Positions 1 through 8,744 of a stretch of DNA of 11,908 nt are shown here, one piece after another. The notes under the pieces were generated by a model. That model was not told the origin of the DNA. It made no database searches and saw only the letters and a program-made list of their open reading frames with translations. Both the position numbers and the translations under genes were made by a program. The stretch's first letter is position 1, and each line of letters begins with the position of its first letter. Origin of the DNA: Planctomycetota bacterium (lineage in GTDB: Bacteria > Planctomycetota > UBA8108); assembly GCA_022451445.1 (NCBI GenBank), contig JAKUSY010000049.1, positions 1 through 11,908 of the forward strand, given 5' to 3'.

Positions 1-163
1 CCGCCGGGCATTTGTCCGCAGGGGCCTGTTCAATGAGGCCAGGGGGGAGAGGGGGAAGATTTTAGTGCTTGTCGCCTACAGCCGGAAAGGCCGTATTCCT
101 GCCTACCTTCATCCTCCGGAGCGGCCGCATCGAATCCACCTAAGGTCTTCTATTAAGGCAACT

Positions 164-169
164 TATATT
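164..169 (+). promoter_or_regulatory. Possible -10 element (TATATT) for the oxidoreductase gene
   Basis: TATATT matches the sigma-70 -10 consensus at five of six positions and sits in the only AT-rich patch upstream of the gene. No good -35 hexamer is found 16-18 nt upstream, so this is a weak call based on composition and one hexamer. Confidence 0.2.
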
Positions 170-349
170 TTCTACCGCCGTTTCCTTAAAAGAAATGCGG
201 CCTTTCCTAATGCAGAACCCAGGGCATGAAATGGGCTGATTTAGGCCGGCTTTGCTGTTACACTATCCGGTCGCAGGGCCTGAAAGGGCGGCCTCTGCGC
301 CGACCCCCTTCGCCCGCTGTCGGAAAGAAGTCAAGGCTTCGCCCGGGGG

Positions 350-366
350 GGCCCTGTCCAGGGGCC
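350..366 (+). promoter_or_regulatory. GC-rich hairpin in the 5' leader of the oxidoreductase gene
   Basis: GGCCCT and AGGGGCC can pair around the four-base loop GTCC with a single bulged G. It lies about 54 nt before the chosen start codon. It has no U-tract, so it is not a standard intrinsic terminator. It could be a leader structure or simply chance in very GC-rich DNA. Confidence 0.2.
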
Positions 367-419
367 GCAGGCGATGCTTCGGGGACCGTGAAATTCAGCC
401 AGAAACACTCAGAAATCAA

Positions 420-3400
420 ATGACGATAGTACCAAACGAACAAGCCTCTTCAGCCAAGACCGGCATGCCTCCTTACCCGGGCGAGCGAGTTACCACCAAT
501 GGTAATCAGCTGGTTGCCTATTACACCGAAGCGCGCATCACCGATGGCGGCATTTTTTATCCGATCACTCCATCAACGGAGATGGGGGAGATGTACCAGC
601 AGTCCTATGCCGAGGGCCAGCTCACCGTTTTCGGCGAACCCAAAATAGCCATCGAGTGTGAGGGTGAACATGCCGCCCAGGGCGGGGCGATCGCCTATTC
701 GGTAACGGGTCGGCGCACGGTGAATTTCACCTCGGGGCAGGGTATCGTTTACGGAGTCGAGCAGTACTATCATGCCCCCGGAAAGCTTTCGACGATGGTT
801 CTCGAGGTCGCGGCGCGTGCGCTCACCAAGCACGCTCTGAATGTGCATTGCGGCCACGATGATATCTACGGAGCCCTCGACACGGGTTGGATCATGCTCT
901 TTGCCCGCGATGCCCAGCAGGCTGCGGACCAGGCGGTGATTCTACGCCGGGTTACCGAGCGGGCGCTCACGCCCGGAATGAACATACAGGATGGGTTCCT
1001 CACTTCGCATCTCGAACGGAGCTTCCTGGTGCGTGAGTCTGACCTCCTGCGTAATTTCCTGGGTCGCGCCGATGACATCATCGAATGCCCGACGGAGGCG
1101 CAGAAAACTCTGTTCGGTCCGACCCGCCGTCGCGTTCCAAAGGTGATGGACCTCAAGAGCCCGGCCCTGATCGGCCCCGTGCAGAACCAGGAGCACTATA
1201 TGAACGGTGTGGCGGCGCGGCGCAATTGCTTCGTCGAGCCGATCCTCTCTTTCCTCCAGGAGGCCTACGATGAATGGGGCAAGCAGACGGGCTGTTATTA
1301 CGGCTTTTTGACCGAGTATATGTGTGAAGATGCCGACACAGTTTTCGTCTCCCTCGGTTCGGCGGCGGAAAACATCGAGGCGAGCGTCGACTACCTGCGG
1401 GAGACTCGCGGGGCTGGGGTGGGCTCGATTCACGTCAATGTTCTGCGGCCGTTCCCCGAGGCGCACATAGTTCGCGCCCTCGCGGGCAAGAAGAACGTAA
1501 TTATCCTTGAGCGCACGGATGAGCCCATGGCCGGCGACAACCCGCTCGCCCGTGATGTCCGCACGGCGCTGGCGAAGGCCCTTGAAAACAACTCCAGCAA
1601 GGCCCATACGGGCATCGATGCGATCTCACCGGAAAATATGCCGAGGATTTTCTCCGGGATTTACGGGCTTGGCTCCCGCGACTTCCGCCCCGAGGCGATC
1701 CTGGGATGCTATGAGTACGCCACGGGGCAGAGCAAGCGCGCCGATGGAAAGGGAGCCGAGGATGGAGAATCCTTCTTTACCCTGGGAATCGATCATCCCT
1801 ACGAGGTGAGGTCTGAAGAGACGCCCTCGCTGCTGCCAGACAACGCGATCGCCGTGCGTCTTCACTCGATCGGTGGCTGGGGAATGATTACCACCGGCAA
1901 GAACCTGGCCGAGATCATCGGCGAGATCGGCGGGTTTGTCGCGGATCGAGAGGATGTCCAAGACGAATACGGCTGCCGTGGAGAGGTCATCCACATCAGC
2001 GCCAATCCCAAGTACGGCTCCGAGAAAAAGGGCGCCCCGACGGCCTACTTCCTGGTGGTTGCGCCCGAGAGGATCCGGGTCAATTGCGATCTGCGCCACG
2101 TGAACGTCGTGCTCTGCTGTGACCCCAAGGCTTTCACCCATCTCAATCCCCTAGAGGGACTTGCCGATGGCGGTGCCTTTATCTGGGAGTCCGACGAGGC
2201 GCCTGAAAAAGCCTGGCTTCGTATTCCGCCGCAGTATCGCCAGGAGATTGTCGACCGCGAGCTGAAAATTTTTATCCTGCCCGGCTTCGATATCGCCAAG
2301 GAGGCGACCGACCGGGCGGAGCTCCAGCTGAGAATGCAGGGCAATGCGTTCCTTGGCGGGTTCTTCGGCGTCTCCACGTTCCTCGAGGACTACGACATTG
2401 ATGGCGAGCTCTTCGAGAAAATTGTCCGGGCCCAGTACGTCAAAAAGTTCGGCCGTCTCGGAGATGATGTGGTTGACGCCAACATGAAGGTCATGGTCAA
2501 TGGCCGCGACCGGGTCCAGCCCGTTCCCTATGGGGATGTGGGCGCAGAAGATCTTTCCAGCATGCGGGGAGATGCCCTGCTCCCGGCGGCCGAGGCCTGT
2601 GGCTCCGGCGGTTGCGGCAAGGAGGGTTGTGAGCCCGCGCCGGAGCAGACTGAGCGTACGCCGATGTATAAGACCGAGACCTTCGATGCGGAATTCCGCG
2701 CTGGACTGGGCTACGACCAGCCGGCCTCTCCGTACTCCGCCGTAGGCATCATGGCCGCGGCCAGCGGCATGACGGCCTCCAAGTACGGAGCTCGCCGGGA
2801 GACGCCGATTTTCATCCAGGAAAACTGTACCCAGTGCATGGCGTGCATCACGGCCTGCCCGGATACGGCGCTTCCCAATTCAGCCCACGATGTTTCGACT
2901 ATCCTCGAAACGGCGGCGAGCAACTACGTAAGCGATGAGGCCGGACGAAAGGCCATCATCGAGGCCCTCGCCGGCATCGATGAAACTATTCGCGTGAAGA
3001 TGTTCGAGGCGGCCAAGGCCAAGGACGAGGAAGCCCCCACCGTGGCGGCCCTCGTTCAGGCCGAATTAGAAGCCCGGGAAGCGATACCGGAGGCTTCCCG
3101 CAACGAGATGATCGCCATCCTCGAGAAGCTCCCGCTGGCCTATTCGAAGGTCAACGCGATTTTCAGGAGCAAAGAAAAGAAAGAGGCCGGAGCCGGCGGT
3201 GTCTTTTCGATCTTCGTGTCGGATCTCTGCAAGGGCTGTGGCGAGTGTGTGACGGAGTGTGGTGACCACGATGCTCTCCGCATGGTCGACGATGGTGAAG
3301 AGGTCAACGCCCAGATCGAGTCGGCGACGAAGTTCCTCGACCTGCTGCCTGACACGCCCCAGAAATACCTGGGCAATTACGACAGCGAGAATGTCGTCGA

Positions 3401-5216
3401 TTCCAAGCCGGCGACGCTGCGTAACCACCTGATGCAGCGGCGCAACTACGACGCCCTGGCCTCAGGCGATGGCGCCTGTGCCGGCTGCGGCGAAAAGTCC
3501 ATCCTGCATGGCTTGGCCTCGGTGACGGAGGCCTATATGAGGCCGCTCTATCACCGTAAGGCCGAGCGCCTCACGGAAAAGGCGGCCCAGATTGAGAAGG
3601 ATGGCGTTGCGCTCCTGGAGAAATGGCGCGGCGAGGATGAGGAAGCGCATGAGCTGTTCAGCCGCTGCGTTTCCCATGTCATCATGGGGCTCGGGGGCGA
3701 CTCCGATGCCGACACCCGCAGCCGCCTGCAGGAATACGGTGAAATAACGGACCAGGAGCTGGTCAATGCCCTGGTCGCGGTTCTGCGCCAGGAGGCCTTC
3801 AATCACAGGGAGCTCCAGCCGGTTGACGGCCGCCTCGCCAATGGAATGTCGGTCATGGCCATGGGCGCTCACACCGGCTGCAATACGGTCTATGGCTCCA
3901 CGCCACCCAACAATCCGCACCCCTACCCCTGGATGAACTCGCTCTTCCAGGACGGCACGACGATCAGCTGGCTCTTCGGTGAGAGCTTCATGCTCGACAA
4001 TGCACGGCACTCGATCGTTCCGGAGAGGCTGGCCGACCGCCTCCTGGGTGACGACAAGCTGATCGAGGGCGATTATTTCGATTACTGCCACCTCACCGAC
4101 ACGATCATGACCGACCTCGAGGTGAAAGAGCTGCCCAAGGTCTGGGCGATTGGCGGCGATGGCGGCATGGGCGATATCGGCTTCCAGAACGTCTCCAAGG
4201 TTATCGTTCAGAATCGGCCGAACGTCATGATTCTCATGCTTGACACCCAGGTGTATTCGAATACTGGTGGGCAGAACTCGGATCTTTCGCCCATGACCGG
4301 GGGTTTTGACATGAACCAGATGGGCGCGGCGACCCAGGGCAAGCTGGTCGAGCTGAAGAATCCCGCTGAGTGCTTTACCAGCGGTCATGGTTCTCCCTAT
4401 GTTACCCAGGTGTCGATGGCTGATGAGGCAAAGTTTTACAGGACGATCCTCGAAGGGCTCGAGTACCGCGGAACGGCGTTCTACAAATGCTTCACGACCA
4501 GCCAGCCCGAGCATGGCGTCGCCGACGACATGGCCTCTGAGCAGGCCCGGCGCGTGCGGGACAGCCGCAGCCTGCCGGAATTTGTATTCAATCCGGCCAT
4601 TGGCGAGCTGTACGAAGAGTGCCTCAGCCTGCAGGGCAACCGCCATGTCGATCGCGACTGGATGACGGCACGCTTCAAGGAGACCAAGGAGCCCTACAAC
4701 TACACGGTGGCCCACTGGTGCGCCAGCGAGAAGCGGTTCCGTAACCATCTCAAGAGGATCAAGGAGAACGACACGGCCGGCAAGATCCACCTCGACAACA
4801 TCCTGCTGCGGGCAACGCAGGATGACATCGTCGCCAGGCGTTTCACCGCTCGCGACCATCGCTCCTTTATTCCGGACTTCGGTGTCTACATGGGCGTCGA
4901 GGACAACAATGGCCGCTTCAGCTACATGACCCTGTCGCGCCAGATGGTGCTCTACTGCATCGAGCGCCGCAAGGCCTGGAGGCTCCTGCAGAGCAAGGCC
5001 GGCATCACGAACTTCGATTACCAGGCGCAACGGGTGCTCTTGGCGAAGGTGGACGCCGGCGACATCTCGCAGGAAGACTTCTTCGACAACGCCCAGCAGC
5101 TTTTCGAAGAAGAGCTCGATGCTCTCAAGGCGGCTGACAAGGCGACGAAGGCCGTTCTCAAGGCGGCGGAGAAGGCCGCGGCGGAAGCCGTCGAGAAGCC
5201 GGCGGAAGGCGAATAA
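420..5216 (+). CDS. nifJ: Large single-chain pyruvate:ferredoxin (2-oxoacid:acceptor) oxidoreductase
   Basis: Cytoplasmic TPP and iron-sulfur enzyme that oxidatively decarboxylates pyruvate (or a related 2-oxoacid) to acyl-CoA, passing electrons to ferredoxin or flavodoxin. Domain order is classical. The N-terminal TPP domain has YPITPS (T50), ECEG (E81, matching the cofactor-activating Glu) and R133. The gamma-type domain begins near SIGGWG at 483. A ferredoxin-like domain has C803/806/809/813 (CxxCxxCxxxCP) and C937/940/943/947, where the usual Pro after the second motif is Gly. The C-terminal TPP domain has GGDGGMGD (1245-1252) and NTGGQ (N1281), and its proximal cluster ligands are C1020, C1023, C1154 and C1357. 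At 1598 aa it is about 400 longer than the classical enzyme, with extra sequence between the ferredoxin motifs, between C1023 and C1154, and at an Ala/Lys/Glu-rich C terminus. The ATG at 420 was chosen because family-like sequence begins shortly after it; no strong Shine-Dalgarno precedes it. Substrate specificity beyond a 2-oxoacid cannot be read directly. Confidence 0.93.
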   Translation: MTIVPNEQASSAKTGMPPYPGERVTTNGNQLVAYYTEARITDGGIFYPITPSTEMGEMYQQSYAEGQLTVFGEPKIAIECEGEHAAQGGAIAYSVTGRRTVNFTSGQGIVYGVEQYYHAPGKLSTMVLEVAARALTKHALNVHCGHDDIYGALDTGWIMLFARDAQQAADQAVILRRVTERALTPGMNIQDGFLTSHLERSFLVRESDLLRNFLGRADDIIECPTEAQKTLFGPTRRRVPKVMDLKSPALIGPVQNQEHYMNGVAARRNCFVEPILSFLQEAYDEWGKQTGCYYGFLTEYMCEDADTVFVSLGSAAENIEASVDYLRETRGAGVGSIHVNVLRPFPEAHIVRALAGKKNVIILERTDEPMAGDNPLARDVRTALAKALENNSSKAHTGIDAISPENMPRIFSGIYGLGSRDFRPEAILGCYEYATGQSKRADGKGAEDGESFFTLGIDHPYEVRSEETPSLLPDNAIAVRLHSIGGWGMITTGKNLAEIIGEIGGFVADREDVQDEYGCRGEVIHISANPKYGSEKKGAPTAYFLVVAPERIRVNCDLRHVNVVLCCDPKAFTHLNPLEGLADGGAFIWESDEAPEKAWLRIPPQYRQEIVDRELKIFILPGFDIAKEATDRAELQLRMQGNAFLGGFFGVSTFLEDYDIDGELFEKIVRAQYVKKFGRLGDDVVDANMKVMVNGRDRVQPVPYGDVGAEDLSSMRGDALLPAAEACGSGGCGKEGCEPAPEQTERTPMYKTETFDAEFRAGLGYDQPASPYSAVGIMAAASGMTASKYGARRETPIFIQENCTQCMACITACPDTALPNSAHDVSTILETAASNYVSDEAGRKAIIEALAGIDETIRVKMFEAAKAKDEEAPTVAALVQAELEAREAIPEASRNEMIAILEKLPLAYSKVNAIFRSKEKKEAGAGGVFSIFVSDLCKGCGECVTECGDHDALRMVDDGEEVNAQIESATKFLDLLPDTPQKYLGNYDSENVVDSKPATLRNHLMQRRNYDALASGDGACAGCGEKSILHGLASVTEAYMRPLYHRKAERLTEKAAQIEKDGVALLEKWRGEDEEAHELFSRCVSHVIMGLGGDSDADTRSRLQEYGEITDQELVNALVAVLRQEAFNHRELQPVDGRLANGMSVMAMGAHTGCNTVYGSTPPNNPHPYPWMNSLFQDGTTISWLFGESFMLDNARHSIVPERLADRLLGDDKLIEGDYFDYCHLTDTIMTDLEVKELPKVWAIGGDGGMGDIGFQNVSKVIVQNRPNVMILMLDTQVYSNTGGQNSDLSPMTGGFDMNQMGAATQGKLVELKNPAECFTSGHGSPYVTQVSMADEAKFYRTILEGLEYRGTAFYKCFTTSQPEHGVADDMASEQARRVRDSRSLPEFVFNPAIGELYEECLSLQGNRHVDRDWMTARFKETKEPYNYTVAHWCASEKRFRNHLKRIKENDTAGKIHLDNILLRATQDDIVARRFTARDHRSFIPDFGVYMGVEDNNGRFSYMTLSRQMVLYCIERRKAWRLLQSKAGITNFDYQAQRVLLAKVDAGDISQEDFFDNAQQLFEEELDALKAADKATKAVLKAAEKAAAEAVEKPAEGE

Positions 5217-5326
5217 CCGCTCTCCCCGGGAGGCGCGGAGAAAACCGCAAACGCCGCTTGCCTCGAGGCCGGTTCTGCGACGATGCTATGGGGAGCACGG
5301 GTCTTTCAATTTCAAATTAAAGAGCA

Positions 5327-7231
5327 ATGAAAATGCGCACAGGCAGCTTTTTGTTATTCCTGTTTACGATCGCCGCGATTTCCCGGGCGGCGGACCATCC
5401 GAACATTCTCTGGATCACGAGCGAGGATCACGGGCCTGAAATGGGCTGCTACGGGGACAAGCTCGCGGCGACCGCGAACGTGGACGCCCTGGCGAAGAAG
5501 GGCATGCTTTTCAAGCTGGCCTGGTCCTGCGCTCCCGTCTGCGCTCCCGCCCGCACCACGATCATCACGGGAATGTATCCACCATCGGTGGGCGGCCAGC
5601 ACATGCGAAGCATGGTCAAGCTGCCTGCCTACGTGCGCTTCTACCCGAATTTTCTGCGCCAGCAGGGCTATTACTGCACCAACAATTCGAAAACCGACTA
5701 CAACGTCAGCAGCGCCGGCGGAACCGGCTGGAACGAATCTTCCCGAAAGGCGCATTACAAGAACCGCGAGAAAGGCCAGCCGTTCTTCGCGATCTTCAAC
5801 TCCACGGTGAGCCACGAGAGCCGGGTCCGCGCCGGTGGCCACAAGCAGGTCCTCGACCCGGCGAAGGTGCGGATCCCGGCCTACCATCCGGACAACGCCG
5901 AATCACGCAAGGACTGGGCCCAGTACTACGACGTGGTCTCTCGCGCCGACGAGATCGCCGGGCGTCACCTGGCCGACCTCGACAAGGCAGGGCTTGCCGA
6001 TGATACGATTGTTTTCTACTACGGAGATCATGGCTCGGGAATGTCGCGCGGCAAGCGCTGGACCTACAACTCCGGCCTGTCGGTGCCGATGGTGGTGTAT
6101 TTTCCGCCTAGGTGGAAAGCCCGGGCGCCGAAAGAGTACCAGGCGGGTGGCAAGAGCGACCGCATGGTGAGTTTTGTCGACCTGGCCCCCACCCTGTTGA
6201 GTCTTGCCGGGGTTAAGCCGCCGGAGTGGATGCAGGGACATGCCTTCGCGGGCAAGCATCAGCAGGAAAAGCCGAAGTACATGTTCGGTTTCCGCGGCCG
6301 CATGGATGAGCGCTATGATTTCATCCGAACGGTTACCGATGGGCGCTATCACTACATTCGCAATTACAACCCGCACTTCATCTACGGCCAGTACGTTTCC
6401 TATAACTTCGTGACCAAGTCTACTGCCGCCTGGAAACGGGACTACGATGCCGGGAAATTGAACGAGGCCCAGTCCCACTTCTGGAACCTCAAGCCGGCCG
6501 AGGAACTCTATGATCTCGCGGCGGACCCGGACGAGGTGAACAACCTGGCCGACTCCGCCGATCACCAGGCGAAGCTCAAGGAGCTGCGCAAGGCCCAGCA
6601 GGACTGGTGTCGACGCATCCGGGATCTTGGTTTCCTGCCCGAGGGTGAGATCCACAGCCGCAGCAAGGGATCCACCCCGCGCGAGATGGGCAGGGATGGC
6701 AGCAAGTATCCCTACGATAAGATCTTTGCGGCGGCGGACCTTGCCACCTTGCGCGGGGCTGACCAGCTTCCGGAGGTGAAGGAACTGTTGAAAGATTCCG
6801 ATAGCGCCGTTCGTTACTGGGGAGCGGTCGGTATACTCAACCGCGGCGCCGACGCCATCAAGGCGTCTGAAAAGGAGCTTCTCGCGGCCCTGCAGGACGA
6901 TTCTTCCTATGTGCGCATCGCGGCGGGTTATGCTTTCGGAAAGTACGGAAACCAGGCGCAGCAAAGAAAAGGGATCGATGCCCTGGTCGCAATCGCGCCC
7001 TGGAAGAAGGGGGCCGATGTCTTTGTCTCGATGGTGGCCCTCAACGCGATCGACAAGCTCGATGACAAGGCGGGCTACGCGCTCGAGACGATCCGGACCT
7101 TTCCCAGGAGCGGTGGTGTCTCCCCCAATGGCCGCTACAACGGCTATGTAGCCCGGATCCTCGGTAAAACAATCGAGGACCTCGGCGGCGGCAAACAGCC
7201 GGGCGAGAAGAAGAAGAAGAGAAAGAAATAA
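5327..7231 (+). CDS. Exported formylglycine-dependent sulfatase with C-terminal HEAT-like region
   Basis: Family S1 sulfatase, 634 aa, hydrolysing sulfate esters or sulfamates, probably on a polysaccharide or glycosaminoglycan. A signal peptide covers about residues 1-21 (hydrophobic LLFLFTIAAI, cleavage likely after SRA). The core starts at NILWITSEDHG, with metal ligands E33/D34. C72 lies in CAPAR-TTII-TG, the CxPxR...TG signature whose Cys is oxidised to formylglycine. GDHG supplies D234/H235, and K243 follows in SRGKRW. The sequence around KTDYN and FNSTVSHES resembles the heparan-N-sulfatase-like subgroup, but the substrate is inferred. Residues about 470-615 are helical and repeat-like (LLKDSDSAVRYWGAVGIL, LLAALQDDSSYVRIAAGYA), typical of HEAT repeats, and the tail is KKKKRKK. 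No sulfatase-maturating enzyme is in the window. A 28-bp gap to the next gene suggests co-transcription. A second in-frame ATG at 5333 is an equally possible start. Confidence 0.92.
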   Translation: MKMRTGSFLLFLFTIAAISRAADHPNILWITSEDHGPEMGCYGDKLAATANVDALAKKGMLFKLAWSCAPVCAPARTTIITGMYPPSVGGQHMRSMVKLPAYVRFYPNFLRQQGYYCTNNSKTDYNVSSAGGTGWNESSRKAHYKNREKGQPFFAIFNSTVSHESRVRAGGHKQVLDPAKVRIPAYHPDNAESRKDWAQYYDVVSRADEIAGRHLADLDKAGLADDTIVFYYGDHGSGMSRGKRWTYNSGLSVPMVVYFPPRWKARAPKEYQAGGKSDRMVSFVDLAPTLLSLAGVKPPEWMQGHAFAGKHQQEKPKYMFGFRGRMDERYDFIRTVTDGRYHYIRNYNPHFIYGQYVSYNFVTKSTAAWKRDYDAGKLNEAQSHFWNLKPAEELYDLAADPDEVNNLADSADHQAKLKELRKAQQDWCRRIRDLGFLPEGEIHSRSKGSTPREMGRDGSKYPYDKIFAAADLATLRGADQLPEVKELLKDSDSAVRYWGAVGILNRGADAIKASEKELLAALQDDSSYVRIAAGYAFGKYGNQAQQRKGIDALVAIAPWKKGADVFVSMVALNAIDKLDDKAGYALETIRTFPRSGGVSPNGRYNGYVARILGKTIEDLGGGKQPGEKKKKRKK

Positions 7232-7249
7232 CGCCCTATTGCCAAAGGC

Positions 7250-7254
7250 AGGAG
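7250..7254 (+). promoter_or_regulatory. Shine-Dalgarno AGGAG that fixes the GTG start at 7260
   Basis: AGGAG lies five bases before GTG at 7260. An in-frame TTG at 7239 has no ribosome binding site and would add seven polar residues ahead of the signal peptide. The GTG start yields a clean N terminus (KK followed by a long hydrophobic run). Confidence 0.7.
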
Positions 7255-7259
7255 AAACA

Positions 7260-8744
7260 GTGAAGAAAATCGATTTACGGGCTGTTATGGCACCACTCCT
7301 GGGCCTTTTATTGCTGTTGGGCGGACGCCTCGATGGAGCGCAGCAGGATGCGGCGGCGGCGGAAATTCGCAAGGAGCCGTTCGCTGTAGCCGGGCACCAG
7401 GCTTTCGTAATTCGCCCGCCGGAGAAAAAAATAGAGCCCATTCCCTGGGTTCTTTACGCTCCCACCCTCGGCACGAACCTGCCCGGTAAATCCGAGGCAT
7501 GGATGTTCAGACGTTTCCTGGATGCCGGGATCGCCATCGCCGGGGTTAACGTCGGCGAGTCGTACGGAAGCCCTGCCGGGCGCAAGACCTACACCGCGCT
7601 CTATGAAAAGCTGGTGAAAGATGAGGGCTTCGACACGAAGGTGTCCCTGCTGGCCCGCAGCCGGGGCGGCCTGATGCTTTACTGCTGGGCGGCGGAAAAT
7701 CCCGAAAAGATCCGCTGCATCACGGGGATCTACCCGGTCTGCAATCTTGCCAGCTACCCGGGGCTGGGGAGAGCCTGCGGGGCCTACGGGATGACGCAGG
7801 GGCAGCTGGCCGAGGCGCTGGCGAAGCACAACCCGGTTGACCGTCTTGCCCCTCTCGCCGATGCGGGCGTCCCGATCTTTCATATTCACGGCGACAAAGA
7901 CAACGTGGTCCCCCTGCCGGCGAACTCCGGCCTGGTCGCGGAGCGCTACAAGGCCGCCGGGGGGCTCATGGAGCTCGAGGTCGCCTCCGGGCAGGGGCAC
8001 AATATGTGGCGCGGCTTCTTTGAATCCCAGCGCCTGGTGAATTTCCTGGTCTCCTACGCAGCGGATGTTCCTTACGGGTATGTCGGCTCCTGGCGTGGCT
8101 ATCATGTCGGAAGCAAGAAGATTGGCACCGGGTCCATCGTCATGGTTGCCCCCTCCTGGGGGCTCACCGCCGCGCATGTCGCGACGGTCAAGGCCAGGGC
8201 GCCAAAGACACGCAACGTCAAGGTTGCCTTCGGCCGCAAGGTCGAGGTCCAGGTGGAGGAGGCGTTCATCGCGCCAAAGGGGGACATCGCCCTGGTCCGC
8301 TTCAAGAGGGCTCTCAAGGGCATCCAGCCGGTGGGAGTGCTCTCACAGGTGCTCGAGGAGAAGCATGGGGCGATCACCTTCACCATGGCCGGCCACCAGG
8401 GGGGAAGACACTTCCATCCCGGGCGCCGGGGTATCGGAAGGGGGCTTAAATTCCGCCATTATCCCGGCAAGGACGGGACGCCGGGCAAGGGAGGAGACAG
8501 CGGCGGGGCTTTTGTCATCGACCACCCCGGCAACGACAGGGACGTTCTCTTCGGCATCGTCAGCGGAGGTGTTCGAATCGGCGGCAAGAGCTATGGGCGG
8601 GGCATCCAGCCGGCCGCAGTTCGCGGCTGGATCGATCGGACGATGACAAAGAGCGGGGAAAAGGTTCGCTGGGTGGCGAAAAGCAAGGCCCTGCTGCCGG
8701 CCCCTGGCAAGCCGAAGCCCGGCAAGGGCAAGAAGGCGGGCTAG
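7260..8744 (+). CDS. Exported alpha/beta hydrolase fused to a trypsin-like serine protease
   Basis: A 494-aa protein starting at GTG. The N terminus is a signal peptide: KK, then a hydrophobic run including LLGLLLLLGG. Residues about 40-270 are an alpha/beta hydrolase of the prolyl-oligopeptidase/esterase type, with nucleophile elbow ARSRGG (S134; the usual first Gly is Ala), acid D214 in HGDKDNVVP and H247 in GQGHNMW. Residues about 275-470 are a chymotrypsin-fold protease with H306 in LTAAHV, D342 in DIALVRF and S414 in GKGGDSGGAF. Both triads look intact. The protease half contains no cysteines, and Pro occupies the position of trypsin's specificity Asp, so trypsin-like Arg/Lys cleavage should not be assumed. 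The C terminus is basic (KPKPGKGKKAG). It follows the sulfatase by 28 bp and probably shares its transcript. Substrates are unknown; one half could be an ester or peptide hydrolase and the other a processing protease. Confidence 0.85.
   Translation: MKKIDLRAVMAPLLGLLLLLGGRLDGAQQDAAAAEIRKEPFAVAGHQAFVIRPPEKKIEPIPWVLYAPTLGTNLPGKSEAWMFRRFLDAGIAIAGVNVGESYGSPAGRKTYTALYEKLVKDEGFDTKVSLLARSRGGLMLYCWAAENPEKIRCITGIYPVCNLASYPGLGRACGAYGMTQGQLAEALAKHNPVDRLAPLADAGVPIFHIHGDKDNVVPLPANSGLVAERYKAAGGLMELEVASGQGHNMWRGFFESQRLVNFLVSYAADVPYGYVGSWRGYHVGSKKIGTGSIVMVAPSWGLTAAHVATVKARAPKTRNVKVAFGRKVEVQVEEAFIAPKGDIALVRFKRALKGIQPVGVLSQVLEEKHGAITFTMAGHQGGRHFHPGRRGIGRGLKFRHYPGKDGTPGKGGDSGGAFVIDHPGNDRDVLFGIVSGGVRIGGKSYGRGIQPAAVRGWIDRTMTKSGEKVRWVAKSKALLPAPGKPKPGKGKKAG

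Larger units (their letters stand above)
1..419. other. Non-coding region upstream of the oxidoreductase gene
   Basis: No convincing gene is visible here. One frame (2-229) stays open from the left edge but reads as an arginine-rich, low-complexity peptide with no family resemblance. The stretch from about 130 to 215 is clearly more AT-rich than its surroundings and is the most likely promoter location. The stretch from about 260 to 400 is very GC-rich and can fold. The reading frame of the downstream gene stays open back to a TTG at 252, but those 56 extra codons give a Pro/Arg/Gly-rich peptide unlike any oxidoreductase N terminus, so I treat them as leader. An unusually long 5' leader (about 250 nt) would follow if the promoter is where it appears to be. 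Confidence 0.6.

Noticed and set aside
31..43. 13-base match CAATGAGGCCAGG also present near 8879
   Set aside because: A single short match, one copy non-coding and one within a gene, with no flanking similarity; most likely chance.
2..229. Frame open from the left edge to a TGA, which could be the 3' end of an upstream gene
   Set aside because: The translation is Arg-rich, resembles no family I know and spans an AT-rich promoter-like patch. Too little evidence for a gene.
252..419. In-frame 56-codon N-terminal extension of the oxidoreductase from a TTG
   Set aside because: Pro/Arg/Gly-rich and unlike any family N terminus; recognisable sequence begins just after the ATG at 420.
3462..5030. 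522-codon open frame on the minus strand
   Set aside because: Lies antisense to well-conserved TPP-domain coding sequence; long antisense frames are expected in GC-rich genes, and the translation shows no domain.
5217..5326. Intrinsic terminator after the oxidoreductase
   Set aside because: Short palindromes such as GCCTCGAGGC (5260-5269) occur, but none forms a stable stem-loop followed by a T run.
5903..7441. 512-codon open frame on the minus strand
   Set aside because: Antisense to the sulfatase and the start of the next gene; no recognisable domain.
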